A DNA stretch of 64,000 bases from Stutzerimonas chloritidismutans AW-1 (GCF_000495915.1 NZ_AOFQ01000058.1:1-64000); one strand, 5' to 3'. Positions 35,565 through 44,242 are shown, counted from the stretch's first letter. The notes: generated by a model not told the origin, from the letters alone. Program-made: numbers and translations.

Positions 35565-36572
35565 CTACTCTCTCTCCAACAGCTGACGGCGCCGCGCCCG
35601 TGGCGCCATGCTGAACCAACGTCGGCAAGCACGGTTGAACACACTCTGCTCGCTATAACCGAGCAAGCCGGCGACCTGTGACATCGGCATGTCCCGCTCG
35701 GCCAGGTAACAGTCGGCGCGCTCCCGGCGCACTGCCTCCAACAGGTTCTCGAATCCACTGCCCTGCTCAGCCAGGCGCCGCTGCAACACCCTCTCGTGCA
35801 ACCCCAGCTGTTCGGCCACCAGCGGCAGGCGGCAACGCTGGGTCGGCAGCATGCGCAGGATGAGAAACTCCACCTGAGAGCGCAGGTCTTGAGGCCGTGC
35901 TGCATAGGCACTGAGGTACTGGACCAAGGTGCGGTAGAGCAACGGATCCTGAAGCTCGATGGCCTGTTCCAGCTGATCACGGCGAAGGACCAGGGCATTG
36001 CAATCCTGCCCATTGAAAACGCCAGTGTTGAAGTAACGGCGATAACGGGCGACGGGTAACGGACTGATGCCGCTGAATAGAACAGCCTGAGCGCTGAAGC
36101 TTGAGCCACAAAGCAGCTTCATCGTGTTGTGGGCAACCCCGATAGCCAGTTCCTGTAGCTGCCGTTGCTGTAGAGCGCCCGGTAAACGGATATCGATGCG
36201 CAATCGCGATGTCTCTGGCTCGCCGCTGTCCAGCTCAAGACGAATCCCTGGGCTGTGGTAGCCAATGAAACGGACTATTTCCTCCAAAGCCTGACCGACA
36301 GTTGCAGCACTGCGCGCGATCAGAGCGATCGGACCCAGTACATGCACGTCCTGATACTGAGCCATACGTAAACCGAAGTCGGGGCAGTCCAGAACCAACG
36401 CGGCGTGCTCCAGCACCTCAATAAACGAGCGAAGCGGAACGCGTGCCTCCTCATCCCCAAGCAACCGGGGGTCAATGTGGTACTGCCGCAACAAGGACTC
36501 AGACTGGCCACCCAACTGGCTCACCAGTTCGCTGAATCCCCAAAAGGAAGTGGTACGAATAAGAGTAGTCAT
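35565..36572 (-). CDS. AraC-family transcriptional regulator
   Basis: A 335-residue regulator with the arabinose-binding-like N-terminal domain (DVHVLGPIALIARSAATVGQAL region, about residues 75-100) and a C-terminal helix-turn-helix (about 235-330) containing LPLVAEQLGLHERVLQRRLAEQG and GYSEQSVFNRACRRWF. It resembles the AraC protein at 24684 in architecture but is a different paralogue. It converges on the GMC fragment and may have regulated it. It marks the right border of the hydrocarbon cargo. Confidence 0.85.
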   Translation of the reverse strand: MTTLIRTTSFWGFSELVSQLGGQSESLLRQYHIDPRLLGDEEARVPLRSFIEVLEHAALVLDCPDFGLRMAQYQDVHVLGPIALIARSAATVGQALEEIVRFIGYHSPGIRLELDSGEPETSRLRIDIRLPGALQQRQLQELAIGVAHNTMKLLCGSSFSAQAVLFSGISPLPVARYRRYFNTGVFNGQDCNALVLRRDQLEQAIELQDPLLYRTLVQYLSAYAARPQDLRSQVEFLILRMLPTQRCRLPLVAEQLGLHERVLQRRLAEQGSGFENLLEAVRRERADCYLAERDMPMSQVAGLLGYSEQSVFNRACRRWFSMAPRARRRQLLERE

Positions 36573-36751
36573 GCTGACTGGAGTCCAATCACCATCAGAG
36601 CAGCCTCACAAGCCGTAAACAGCCCCTTCGTCAAAGACGCACCACCTGGCTGCAAATGGGCATGCCTACGAGACGCGCATTGTCGAATGCCTCTTAGCAT
36701 ACCCGCCACCATCAAGTATGAACTACCCCCGCTCCGGTAGGCATCCCCGGC

Positions 36752-38725
36752 CTATACACCCCGCGACCGACTGATTTCCCAGGACACGCCGCCACCGTGC
36801 ACGGTGGCGGTAATCTGCTGCCCCAGGCGCTGTTCGATCACCGGTCTCCATGGCACCAGACTGAATCCTTTGCCATCATCCAGCACAGCGTAACGTCCAC
36901 TGGCGAGCATGACGCTGCGCCGATAGATGCCGGCCATACGCTGCCCGTCGTCCATAGGCCGATGCTCCAACCCGGTTTCGGCTGCGATGCCCCGAGCGGC
37001 CTGGGCCAGCTCCCGGCCGCGCAGCGTCGCCAGCAGGTTACGCGCCAGGATCACGCGCTGACCTTGTCTCTCGGCCAGCCCCTGCTCGACCAGGAAGTCG
37101 GCACGCTGCTGCATGGCCTGCCTCACCTCACCAGCAAATCCGAGATCACCCAACCCTCGCCCGCCGCCGATCAGTTGCTGGTCCAGCCAGGTGGCTCCGA
37201 TCATACGGGCCTGTCGCTCAATAGGTAGATGCGATTTCAGCTCCACAGACACTCCACCTAGACGCTGCGCGTCGTACTGGCGGCCACGCTCGGGCAGATC
37301 GTCAGGTACCTTCCAAAGCCCCTCAGCTATGCGTTCCACGATGCCGGCACGTCGCAGGGCTTCCAGACGGCGGACGTGGGCCGCGACGATTTCCTGCGGG
37401 GCACAGCCATCCTTAGCCTGCCCTTGGGCAATCGCAAGGTGATGATCTGTGCGGTACAGGCCGTCACTCGACAGCGCGACGATGGTACGGTCGGCCACGC
37501 GTATCTCGGCCGAGGCACGCACCTCCACCACCGATCCTGCGGGATAGTTCGCCAGTTCGTCGCGGGCATTGAGAGAAACGTAGTGGGCCTTGCCGTCGGC
37601 CCCATCTATGACCAGGTAAGCCCGGTCACGCAGCTCGTCGGCCAGCCCCTTGGCGGCCACCCGGCCGATCACCGCACGCGCCCCCTCACCCGGCTCGAAC
37701 ACCGCCAAATCACGCGACTGGCCGCTCATGGCGCGCTGCAGGGTGCGGATGATGTCACCCCGCTCGCCCAGCACACGCAAGGTCTTCTCCGCATCGTCCT
37801 GAACGATCCAGATGCCGGGCCGAACCTCATCGGCCAAGCCCATACGCTGCAAGCACTGCAGGCGGCCGATCAGCAACAGCCGCTGGCGCTGCAGCCGCGG
37901 TTCGTTGAGGCGTTCGATCTGCAGCAGGCCCTCGCCACCAGCCTCACGCTGCAGGGTGCGATCCAGGCTCGTCCAGCGCTCCTGTTCTACTTCGCGCTGC
38001 AGGGTCTGTTGGATCTCCAGCTCGGTGCGCGGCCCCAGCCATTCGGTAGTGAGTTCAGCGGCCCGGTGACGGAAGCCATGGGCGATGTAATCGCTCGCGA
38101 TGATGAGGTCCTTGCCGGTATCGTCACGCCCGCGCAATACGATATGGGTATGCGGGCTATCGGTGTTCCAATGATCCACCGCCACCCAATCCAGCCTCGT
38201 GCCCAGGTCAGCCTCCATGCGCCCCATCAGTTGCCGGGTGTAGGTACGCAAGTCGTCCAGCTCGGCACCATCCTCGGGTGCGACGATGAAGCGGAAATGG
38301 TGTCTGTCGTCGGTGCAGCGCTCCCTGAAGGCGCCGAGGTCGGCATCGTCCGCCTGCGGCCCGTAGGCCCTCCCCGGTTCGCCATCACGACCGGCGCCGT
38401 CGCGCTCGATGTAGCGCAGATGCTTGACCAGCGATTGCGGGCTGGCCTGGCGCTGATTGACCAGCAAAGTCTTGATGGTCACCCGGCGCGAGAATGGCGT
38501 GAGCGAGGCGCCGGCGAAACGTGCCGCCGTGTACCCTCGCCCCAGCCGCGAGCCGGGCCGCTGGCCGGCGTGTTGCCCCTTGCTGCCGGCCAGTGCCGGC
38601 CGGCGCACAGCCGACTTGCCGCCGGCCTTGCCGACCTGCTTGAGCACCTTGGACACGAAGCACTTGTCGCGGTTTTTCGGCGCGCTGGGGCGCACGCGGA
38701 AATCGTCACCGCGTCGTTCGGTCAT
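36752..38725 (-). CDS. DUF3363 relaxase (RlxS type)
   Basis: A 657-residue relaxase of the Tn4371-like ICE family, the enzyme that would nick the element at oriT. An N-terminal basic region (residues 1-90) precedes a relaxase domain with SLVKHLRYIERDG, the Asp-containing HWNTDSPHTHIVLRG histidine cluster and YTRQLMG. The DUF3363 domain fills the rest. The start MTERRGDDFRV has a GAGGGAG site upstream; longer frames enter the non-coding leader. It is followed on the right by a 436-bp gap and then traF. Confidence 0.88.
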   Translation of the reverse strand: MTERRGDDFRVRPSAPKNRDKCFVSKVLKQVGKAGGKSAVRRPALAGSKGQHAGQRPGSRLGRGYTAARFAGASLTPFSRRVTIKTLLVNQRQASPQSLVKHLRYIERDGAGRDGEPGRAYGPQADDADLGAFRERCTDDRHHFRFIVAPEDGAELDDLRTYTRQLMGRMEADLGTRLDWVAVDHWNTDSPHTHIVLRGRDDTGKDLIIASDYIAHGFRHRAAELTTEWLGPRTELEIQQTLQREVEQERWTSLDRTLQREAGGEGLLQIERLNEPRLQRQRLLLIGRLQCLQRMGLADEVRPGIWIVQDDAEKTLRVLGERGDIIRTLQRAMSGQSRDLAVFEPGEGARAVIGRVAAKGLADELRDRAYLVIDGADGKAHYVSLNARDELANYPAGSVVEVRASAEIRVADRTIVALSSDGLYRTDHHLAIAQGQAKDGCAPQEIVAAHVRRLEALRRAGIVERIAEGLWKVPDDLPERGRQYDAQRLGGVSVELKSHLPIERQARMIGATWLDQQLIGGGRGLGDLGFAGEVRQAMQQRADFLVEQGLAERQGQRVILARNLLATLRGRELAQAARGIAAETGLEHRPMDDGQRMAGIYRRSVMLASGRYAVLDDGKGFSLVPWRPVIEQRLGQQITATVHGGGVSWEISRSRGV

Positions 38726-39161
38726 GACTGCTCCCTCGGTAAGCCAGGGCGTGTTCTGGCGTGCGAAGCACGCGGACATGCCGGCATCTGCGCGTGCTGC
38801 ATGCACCACACGGCACGGCGGCGAAACCGCACCGTGCCGCTCCTCCCCCACGTGCAGACTGAAGTTGCGGGAGGCCAAGTGCCGCCCCCTTTTGTCTTGC
38901 CTTCCGCCTTTGCCTCTCGCATGCGCTCCAGGCGTCGTCGGCCCGGAGGCGTTACGCTGCTCGAAGCCAGTCCACCGGCGAACGCTGTGACGGCCACGGG
39001 CCGCGTGCGCTCGAGGCAAGACGCCTGCACATTGGACGAATGCGCCGGAGGTTGCGCGAAGCGCGGTGCGAACGCACCTGTACGGCACGCGCAAAGACAC
39101 GGCGACAGCCAGCAGGGCGACACGCCGGATGGCACGACGAAGTGCAGCAAGTCGGTACCCA
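38726..39161. other. Gap between relaxase and traF, oriT candidate
   Basis: This is a 436-bp region upstream of the relaxase gene without a convincing gene. It contains inverted repeats: CGGCACGG (38811-38818) with CCGTGCCG (38832-38839), and GGTGCG/CGCACC separated by two bases near 39064-39077. Position next to the relaxase gene and the repeats make it a candidate origin of transfer. No nic consensus was recognised, so this is an inference. Confidence 0.4.
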
Positions 39162-39725
39162 TCATCGGCCCGTCTCCAGCCAGAGCGAATGCGCAACGCC
39201 GAGCACGGCGGAGGCGGCAATTGGCCCAAAATAGCGACTGTCGAACGACGCAGGATTGGTCGTACTCAGCAGGAACAGCTCTCCGGGCCGAAGTCGGCGA
39301 CAACCCGGCCAGGCCCGCAATGACCGGCCCATTCGATCGGTATGCAATGCGACGGCCACGGGCACGCCGTCGATGCGCACAGATCCATCAGTGACACACA
39401 CTTCCTGCGGCGCAACCGCCCCCACACGCTTGAGCAACGGGATGCCCGCTGGCAGGTAGCCACGCTGCTCGGCAAACACTGCGAGGGGGGCCGGGAGGCA
39501 GATCAACACGATGCTGCCAACCAGCGGGGAGTCGGTCTGTCGCCACAGAGGATCGACGTGATACCAGCCGACCGGCACGCTGTCCGAAGCGTTGTAGACG
39601 ACGCGGGCATCGGGCTGCACGAATGACGCCCAAGCGAGCGCAGCCAGGCCGCAGGCGGTCAGACCCGCCAGCGCGATGCGGGCGCGCAGGCGCGAGCGAG
39701 GACGAGTGGCGGCGACGATGGTCAT
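39162..39725 (-). CDS. traF: Conjugal transfer peptidase TraF (S26 family)
   Basis: A 187-residue membrane signal-peptidase-like protein that in RP4 processes and cyclises the TrbC pilin. There is one N-terminal transmembrane segment (about residues 16-36). The catalytic serine lies in NASDSVPVGWY (about residue 47) and the catalytic lysine in LLKRVGAVAP. The start at MTIVAATRP overlaps the DUF2840 stop by 4 bp. In Tn4371-like ICEs traF follows DUF2840 as here. Confidence 0.9.
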   Translation of the reverse strand: MTIVAATRPRSRLRARIALAGLTACGLAALAWASFVQPDARVVYNASDSVPVGWYHVDPLWRQTDSPLVGSIVLICLPAPLAVFAEQRGYLPAGIPLLKRVGAVAPQEVCVTDGSVRIDGVPVAVALHTDRMGRSLRAWPGCRRLRPGELFLLSTTNPASFDSRYFGPIAASAVLGVAHSLWLETGR

Positions 39726-40255
39726 GACAGCAGCCTCCCCGTCAGCCAGGCTGCATGCCGCTCGGCCGTGTACGCTGGCAGCGGCAGGCGCGCGGCGAGC
39801 CGGTTGCCCAACGTGCGCCAGTACGCGGGCGAAACGGCGCCCGGCGCGATGCCCAAGGCCTCGATAGCGTCGATCTGTGGAAGCACGGCGCGCACGGCTG
39901 GCTCGCTCTCGGCGTGCAGCAGCAGTCGCGCGCCCGGCAGCACGCCGGGGATGCGCTGTGCCGCGTCCAGCGACGTGCAAGCCTGCATCACCATGAGCTG
40001 CCAGCGGATCGTGCCGTAGTCGTTGGCCTGCCAGCGGATGCGGCAGAAGACGACACCCGGCAGGAACATCGCGACACGTCGCCAATGGTCCAGGCGGGTG
40101 ATACGCGCCGGCTCGCCGAAGCGCAGGTAGAGCTTGATGCGCTGCTCCACGTAGGCGAGCGAGACGCGAGTCAGTTGCGCGGCATCGGTCTGGCCAGGGA
40201 GCACCATGTGCGACGGCAGCGGCGCAGGCATTGCCACCGAGGGCTGGGTATTCAT
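39722..40255 (-). CDS. DUF2840 family protein
   Basis: A 177-residue protein of the DUF2840 family, with the conserved core TRVSLAYVEQRIKLYLRFGEP and VFCRIRWQANDYGTIRWQL. It occurs between the parA module and traF in Tn4371-like elements. Translational overlaps of 4 bp with both neighbours place it in the parA-traF operon. No biochemical role is known. No transmembrane segments are obvious. Confidence 0.85.
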   Translation of the reverse strand: MNTQPSVAMPAPLPSHMVLPGQTDAAQLTRVSLAYVEQRIKLYLRFGEPARITRLDHWRRVAMFLPGVVFCRIRWQANDYGTIRWQLMVMQACTSLDAAQRIPGVLPGARLLLHAESEPAVRAVLPQIDAIEALGIAPGAVSPAYWRTLGNRLAARLPLPAYTAERHAAWLTGRLLS

Positions 40256-40503
40256 GGGGTTTTCTCCGGGAACTCGCGTTCCAGCAGCACGCGCAGCAGA
40301 TCTGCGACCGTCACCCCCTGGGTGAACGCCGAGACCTTGATGCGAGCGCGCATTGCGGGCGTGATGTCGAGGGTCAGGCGCGCGGTGTAGAGGTCGCCTT
40401 TCTGCAGATCCGTTGCGTCGCCCTGGCGAACCCAGGCCTCGGCATACGGACTCGTTGGTGGACGCGTACCGATGGCCGTGCGCTTGCCGCGCTCGGTGGT
40501 CAT
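40252..40503 (-). CDS. ParG-like ribbon-helix-helix protein
   Basis: An 83-residue basic protein immediately after parA. The C-terminal half has the ribbon-helix-helix layout: strand ARLTLDIT, then helices PAMRARIKVSAF and TVADLLRVLLEREF. Small proteins of this type (ParG and relatives) bind the partition site and partner with ParA. I infer that role from fold and position. The start MTTERGKR overlaps the parA stop; the frame can be extended upstream by three codons. Confidence 0.7.
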   Translation of the reverse strand: MTTERGKRTAIGTRPPTSPYAEAWVRQGDATDLQKGDLYTARLTLDITPAMRARIKVSAFTQGVTVADLLRVLLEREFPEKTP

Positions 40504-41138
40504 GGCGTCCACCGCAGCAGCTCGTCGACCAGCGCGGCGATCTCGCGCGCGGCGGCGCTGTCAGGCGCCGTCTCGCGGGCGAGCCGGCCAGCGGCCACGC
40601 TGTCGGCGAAGACGATGCGCTGGCGCACCTCGGCGCTCAGCGCTGGCAGCGGCTGATCAGCCAGGGCCTGGCGTGCCTCGCGGCCGATGATGGTGGTGCT
40701 GACGCGCCGGTTGATGACGAAGGCCGCCGCTAGCTGCGGCCGGAACACCTGAGCCTCGCGGATCAGCGCCACCATCTCGGCGCTGGCCCACAGGTCGTAG
40801 GGGCTGGGCTGCACCGGGATCAAAACGTGCTCGGCCGCCAGCAACGCTGAACGCGCCAGGGCGGCGATGCGGGGCGGGCCGTCGATGATGACATGATCGG
40901 CGCGACGCGCCAGTTCGGGTGCTTCCTGATGCAGGGTTTCGCGGGCGAGGCCCACGGCGCTGAACAATCTTGGCAGACCTCGCTGGCTTCTGCGCTGCGT
41001 CCAGTCCAACGATGAACCCTGTGGGTCGGCATCCAGCAGGATGACGTGCTGGCCGCGCATCGCCAGCTCACCGGCGATGTGGGTGGCGAGCGTGGTCTTA
41101 CCGACGCCGCCTTTCTGGTTGAGCAAAGCAATGATCAT
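40500..41138 (-). CDS. parA: ParA-family partition ATPase
   Basis: A 212-residue ParA ATPase with the deviant Walker A KGGVGKTT (residues 9-16), Walker A' LLDADPQGSS and Walker B HVIIDGPP. It lacks an N-terminal helix-turn-helix, like the short type Ib ParA proteins that work with ParG-like partners. It would stabilise the excised circular form of the ICE. The start MIIALLNQ fits the family; a longer in-frame start has no support. The gene lies downstream of repA across a repeat-bearing gap. Confidence 0.92.
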   Translation of the reverse strand: MIIALLNQKGGVGKTTLATHIAGELAMRGQHVILLDADPQGSSLDWTQRRSQRGLPRLFSAVGLARETLHQEAPELARRADHVIIDGPPRIAALARSALLAAEHVLIPVQPSPYDLWASAEMVALIREAQVFRPQLAAAFVINRRVSTTIIGREARQALADQPLPALSAEVRQRIVFADSVAAGRLARETAPDSAAAREIAALVDELLRWTP

Positions 41139-41292
41139 GGCACGGCCCTCCCTGCGGAGAGGTCGACCTGGCCGTGCCGTTTTGCGGTTGTCCACCGAAA
41201 CGGCGCGCCCCTATAAAAAGTTAGAGCTTTTAAGTTAGAGAAGTTAAGGGAGCCTGGAGCCAGCGCAGGCTCTGGCTTCCAGGCGATTTCGC

Positions 41293-41355
41293 ACGCCTGA
41301 TAGCACGATAGGGACACGCCCGATAGCACGATACCCCTTACGCCTGATAGCACGA
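41293..41355. repeat. Three iteron-like direct repeats
   Basis: The 18-mer ACGCCTGATAGCACGATA occurs at 41293-41310, at 41316-41333 (one change) and at 41340-41355 (last bases different). The units are phased at 23 and 24 bp. They lie between the repA stop and parA, with a CCACAGG sequence close by. Spacing and location fit either replication iterons or a parS site bound by the ParG-like protein. Confidence 0.75.
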
Positions 41356-41379
41356 GCCCGTCCACAGGTTTTCCCGCAG

Positions 41380-42225
41380 TTACCCCCGTGCCGTGGGTGA
41401 CACGGAGCGGAAGGTCAGCAACTCCGTGCTGACCTCCGGTATGCGCTCGATACCAAGCATGTAGCCGGGCAGCGACTGCCGCGCCACCAAGGTGCGCAGG
41501 TCGCAGGCGAAGTCGCAGAACCTCGCCGAGCTGCCAGACTTGCGGTGCAGGTGGCGGAAATCGAACTGCCAGCCGTCCGGCTGCTTGCCTCCATGCTTGC
41601 GCACTAGGCGATACAGCCAGCGCTCGATGCCGCCAGTGAGCCGGAAGTACGCCGGGTCGATGGTCAGCACCAGGGCGGCGTCCAGCACGCCCGCGTAGAA
41701 CCAGTCCGGCAGGATCAGCTCGATGCCCAGCGGTATGCCGCGGGCATCGGCCAACTCCTTCCACTCGTTGATCCAGGAGAAGCGGTGTAGGCGTCGCCCT
41801 GTGGTCTCGCGAATGGAGGTGGCCACCGTGGTCGACTGCAGCCGATCCAGGGCGGCCTTGAGGCGCTGGTAGTCGCGCAGCGACACCCCGCGCCCGATGA
41901 AGCGCAGGATCTCGTAGGGCGTGGCGCGCATCAGGCGCGATGTGTGCAGGCCCGCGTCGCGCGCCGAAACAATCTGACTGGCCGCCCAGATCAGCACGTC
42001 GGCATCCCAAATCGTGGCGATGCCGTGCTCCTGCGTACCCTCCACTCGCACGGTGACACGCGCGGTGCAAAAGTCGATCGGCGTCGTACGTCGCGATTTG
42101 GCCAGCGAGAAGAATGGGTAGGCCATCAGATCCTGGCTGTCGCGCGGCGCCATGTCGCCCGGTAAAGCTCGGAACAGATCGAGCTGCTCCCGCTCCGGCA
42201 TGGGGCCGGTCATGGCGGTGGCCAC
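41380..42225 (-). CDS. repA: Replication initiator RepA-like protein
   Basis: A 281-residue protein of the replication-initiator RPA family found in Tn4371-like ICEs and related plasmids. Conserved segments include YPFFSLAKSRRTTPIDF, IATIWDADVLIWAASQI, TPYEILRFIGRG and the winged-helix-like WLYRLVRKHGG. It may allow limited replication of the excised circle. Downstream lie iteron-like repeats and parA. Other ATGs at codons 6 and 9 are possible starts. Confidence 0.88.
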   Translation of the reverse strand: MATAMTGPMPEREQLDLFRALPGDMAPRDSQDLMAYPFFSLAKSRRTTPIDFCTARVTVRVEGTQEHGIATIWDADVLIWAASQIVSARDAGLHTSRLMRATPYEILRFIGRGVSLRDYQRLKAALDRLQSTTVATSIRETTGRRLHRFSWINEWKELADARGIPLGIELILPDWFYAGVLDAALVLTIDPAYFRLTGGIERWLYRLVRKHGGKQPDGWQFDFRHLHRKSGSSARFCDFACDLRTLVARQSLPGYMLGIERIPEVSTELLTFRSVSPTARG

Positions 42226-42239
42226 AGTCGCGCCGCCGA

Positions 42240-42536
42240 TCAGCGCGCACGGCTGTCGGCCGAGTGCTGCTCGGCGTACTCGGGATCGGACGTGGCCTCG
42301 AAGCTGTGCTGGTCTGCCCAGGCATCGAGGTCGGCGACAGCGTACATGACGCGCCGGCCGAACTTGCGAAAGCGCGGACCACCGCCGATCACTCGCTGCT
42401 TCTCCAGCGTGCGCGGCGACAGGCGCAGGTAGACGGCCGCCTCGTCATTGGTCAGGTAGCGCTGCGGCTGGGCAGTGACTGCGGGTTGCAGGGACTTAGG
42501 GTGGGTGACAGCAGGTCGCACGGGAGCAGGTCGCAT
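42240..42536 (-). CDS. AlpA/excisionase-type helix-turn-helix protein
   Basis: A 98-residue protein whose centre is a MerR/AlpA-like winged helix-turn-helix: YLTNDEAAVYLRLSPRTLEKQR followed by PRFRKFGRRVMYAVADLDAW. Such proteins are activators or excisionases of mobile elements. The start MRPAPV was chosen for a GGAGG site 8 bases upstream; the alternative ATG five codons earlier lacks one. It precedes repA by 14 bp and is probably co-transcribed with it. Confidence 0.85.
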   Translation of the reverse strand: MRPAPVRPAVTHPKSLQPAVTAQPQRYLTNDEAAVYLRLSPRTLEKQRVIGGGPRFRKFGRRVMYAVADLDAWADQHSFEATSDPEYAEQHSADSRAR

Positions 42537-42620
42537 GAGGTGAGCCTCCATCGTTCAGGACTGCCCGGCCACACCAGCGCAGCCGGATGGAGGCAGTCTC
42601 AGAAAGGCTTGGCGGTCTGC

Positions 42621-43412
42621 TCAGGGTCGTTTTGCGGACTGCGCCGAACGGCCCTCCCCGCACTCGTCGAGTTGTGCCAGACGGCGATAGCCGCCGAGCA
42701 TCAGCGTCCGACCGCGGCGCACCAGACGACGCACCTTCGAGCGCAGGCCACCGTCGGCGTGCCAGCCGCCGGTGACCATGGCTGCCCCAAACAGCCCCAC
42801 AGCCACCTCGCGCAAGGACGCCCCCGCCAGGGTGGCATCAAGCGCTTGAAGGGTATGCAGCTCCAGCAGCACGGCTGGGCTGGGGCGGCACAGGGTCGCC
42901 GCAAACGGTGCGGCATCAGCGGCTACAGCCAGCTTGTCCAGCTCGGCCGCGAGAACGCAGTAATGTGTGCAGGGCCTGGCGCAGGCCCGCACGGCGTGGA
43001 CATAGGCCATGCCCTGCTCCAGGTCGGGCGCAACGGCTAGCCGCAGGCAGCAACACGGCCAACGCGCCATCAGCAGCAGGCGCCGGCCATCATGGATCAG
43101 GCCTTTGCTGCCAGAGATGCGCCAGAAGTCGAATGCCGCGGAGTCGGGCATGGGATCGACATCGGGATAGAGGTGAATCAGCTCCGGGGGATCCGGGAAC
43201 CAGGCCGGCTGCGCATCGCGCGCATCCAGGTCAGGATCCTCCAGCAGACGTAGCCCCCAGTGTTGCGCCGCCTCGGGGCGACGTTGCCGGTTATGCCAGT
43301 CGCGACGGTACTCAGGATTGCGCCGCAGGTACTCCCAGGCCAGGGCTAGATCGTCCAGGTGCAAAACATAGAGGTAGGCCGCAGCGGGATACCACTGCTC
43401 GTGATCGACCAT
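42621..43412 (-). CDS. DUF2285 family protein
   Basis: A 263-residue protein with a transcription-regulator-like N-terminal segment (YPAAAYLYVLHLDDLALAWEYLRRNPEYR) and a C-terminal DUF2285 domain (ALDATLAGASLREVAVGLFG and KVRRLVRRGRTLM). DUF2285 genes sit between the AlpA-like gene and DUF2958 in these ICEs. They probably bind DNA, but the function is not established. The start MVDHEQW has a GGGAGG site; a start 15 codons upstream is less likely. Confidence 0.85.
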   Translation of the reverse strand: MVDHEQWYPAAAYLYVLHLDDLALAWEYLRRNPEYRRDWHNRQRRPEAAQHWGLRLLEDPDLDARDAQPAWFPDPPELIHLYPDVDPMPDSAAFDFWRISGSKGLIHDGRRLLLMARWPCCCLRLAVAPDLEQGMAYVHAVRACARPCTHYCVLAAELDKLAVAADAAPFAATLCRPSPAVLLELHTLQALDATLAGASLREVAVGLFGAAMVTGGWHADGGLRSKVRRLVRRGRTLMLGGYRRLAQLDECGEGRSAQSAKRP

Positions 43413-43604
43413 ACGGCAACCTCCCTTTGCACATGGGGCAGTCACCACGGATCGCAACGCGAGGCAGCAGATGGAAACACGTCAAACGGTAGCATCAAGA
43501 CCGATTGACTCCGAAGTGTTGCGCAGCTCATCCGAATGCGACAGCGCCACCGACCATCAATGGTGCGGCACAGGGCATATCCTGCTGGCTTGAGCGGTAG
43601 GAAT

Positions 43605-43670
43605 CCTGACCGATTTGGTCAGGCTGGCAGGGCCTAGCAGAAATAATGCCGATTGAGACCGAAGCGGTCT
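43605..43670. repeat. Two palindromes upstream of DUF2285
   Basis: CCTGACC and GGTCAGG (7-bp arms, 5-bp spacer) occupy 43605-43623. AGACCG and CGGTCT (6-bp arms, 3-bp spacer) occupy 43656-43670. A related GACCGATT lies near 43500. Both are in the 271-bp gap between DUF2958 and DUF2285, so they may be operators or part of an origin. Confidence 0.6.
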
Positions 43671-43683
43671 GAATTCGGATCGC

Positions 43684-44034
43684 TCAGTCGATGATTGAGC
43701 CGTTTCGCTGCGCCAGCTGGGTGTATTGAGCCAGCGTACGCGTCGCCTGGAAGTGCAGGTCGCGCATGACCGGGCGCTTGAGCGGCCCAACGATGGACGC
43801 CAGCTCGGACAGTTTCACGAAGCCCAGCGCCGGCATCCCGATACCCACGTCGCACAGACCATAGGCCGTGTCCTCATCGGCAGGGTCGAGCGCGGCCAGC
43901 AGCCAGGTCGCGTGTGCATCGGGGGTGAACAGGCGCACCACCGGGCGCTGGTCGATGGCATGGCCTGCAACCCGAGCGCGGCCGTTCACTAGCAGTTGCT
44001 CGCGCTCCGTGTCGGTGATGAGCAGCCGGGTCAT
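43684..44034 (-). CDS. DUF2958 family protein
   Basis: A 116-residue protein of the DUF2958 family, with the typical LLVNGRA, PVVRLFTPDAHATWLLAALDP, DTAYGLCDVGIGMPALGFVKLSEL and RDLHF segments. The acidic, compact domain is common on conjugative elements next to antirestriction and DUF736 genes. No activity is known. The start MTRLLITD is the usual family start; longer frames run into the repeat-rich promoter region. Confidence 0.88.
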   Translation of the reverse strand: MTRLLITDTEREQLLVNGRARVAGHAIDQRPVVRLFTPDAHATWLLAALDPADEDTAYGLCDVGIGMPALGFVKLSELASIVGPLKRPVMRDLHFQATRTLAQYTQLAQRNGSIID

Positions 44035-44087
44035 GGCCGTATGCCAACCGGTGTCGATGCACGAATGTGCTTTTGTCCGGAAGCGCC

Positions 44088-44242
44088 AATCCGCCGATGC
44101 GGATTTGTGCATCTGATCAGAAACACAGATCCGCATGCAGGCAAATCCGTGAAGGCGCCAAGGCGTGGAAGCGGCATTGTGCAAATCGGGAAAGACACGG
44201 AGACGCCTCTGCGGTTCTGATGAAATCCGCCGATGCGGGTTT
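44088..44242. promoter_or_regulatory. Divergent DUF2958/XRE control region with paired palindromes
   Basis: A 296-bp gap separates the divergent DUF2958 and XRE genes. AATCCGC-CGAT-GCGGATT at 44088-44105 is a perfect palindrome. Its near-copy AAATCCGCCGATGCGGGTTT is at 44223-44242. Partial sites (GATCCGC, AAATCCG) lie between them. Two matching palindromes flanking divergent promoters suggest operators for the XRE repressor encoded alongside. Confidence 0.65.

Noticed and set aside
37376-39394. A long plus-strand open frame opposite the relaxase
   Set aside because: It mirrors the codon structure of the relaxase on the other strand, has no recognisable domain and spans the non-coding leader. 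High GC commonly opens such antisense frames.
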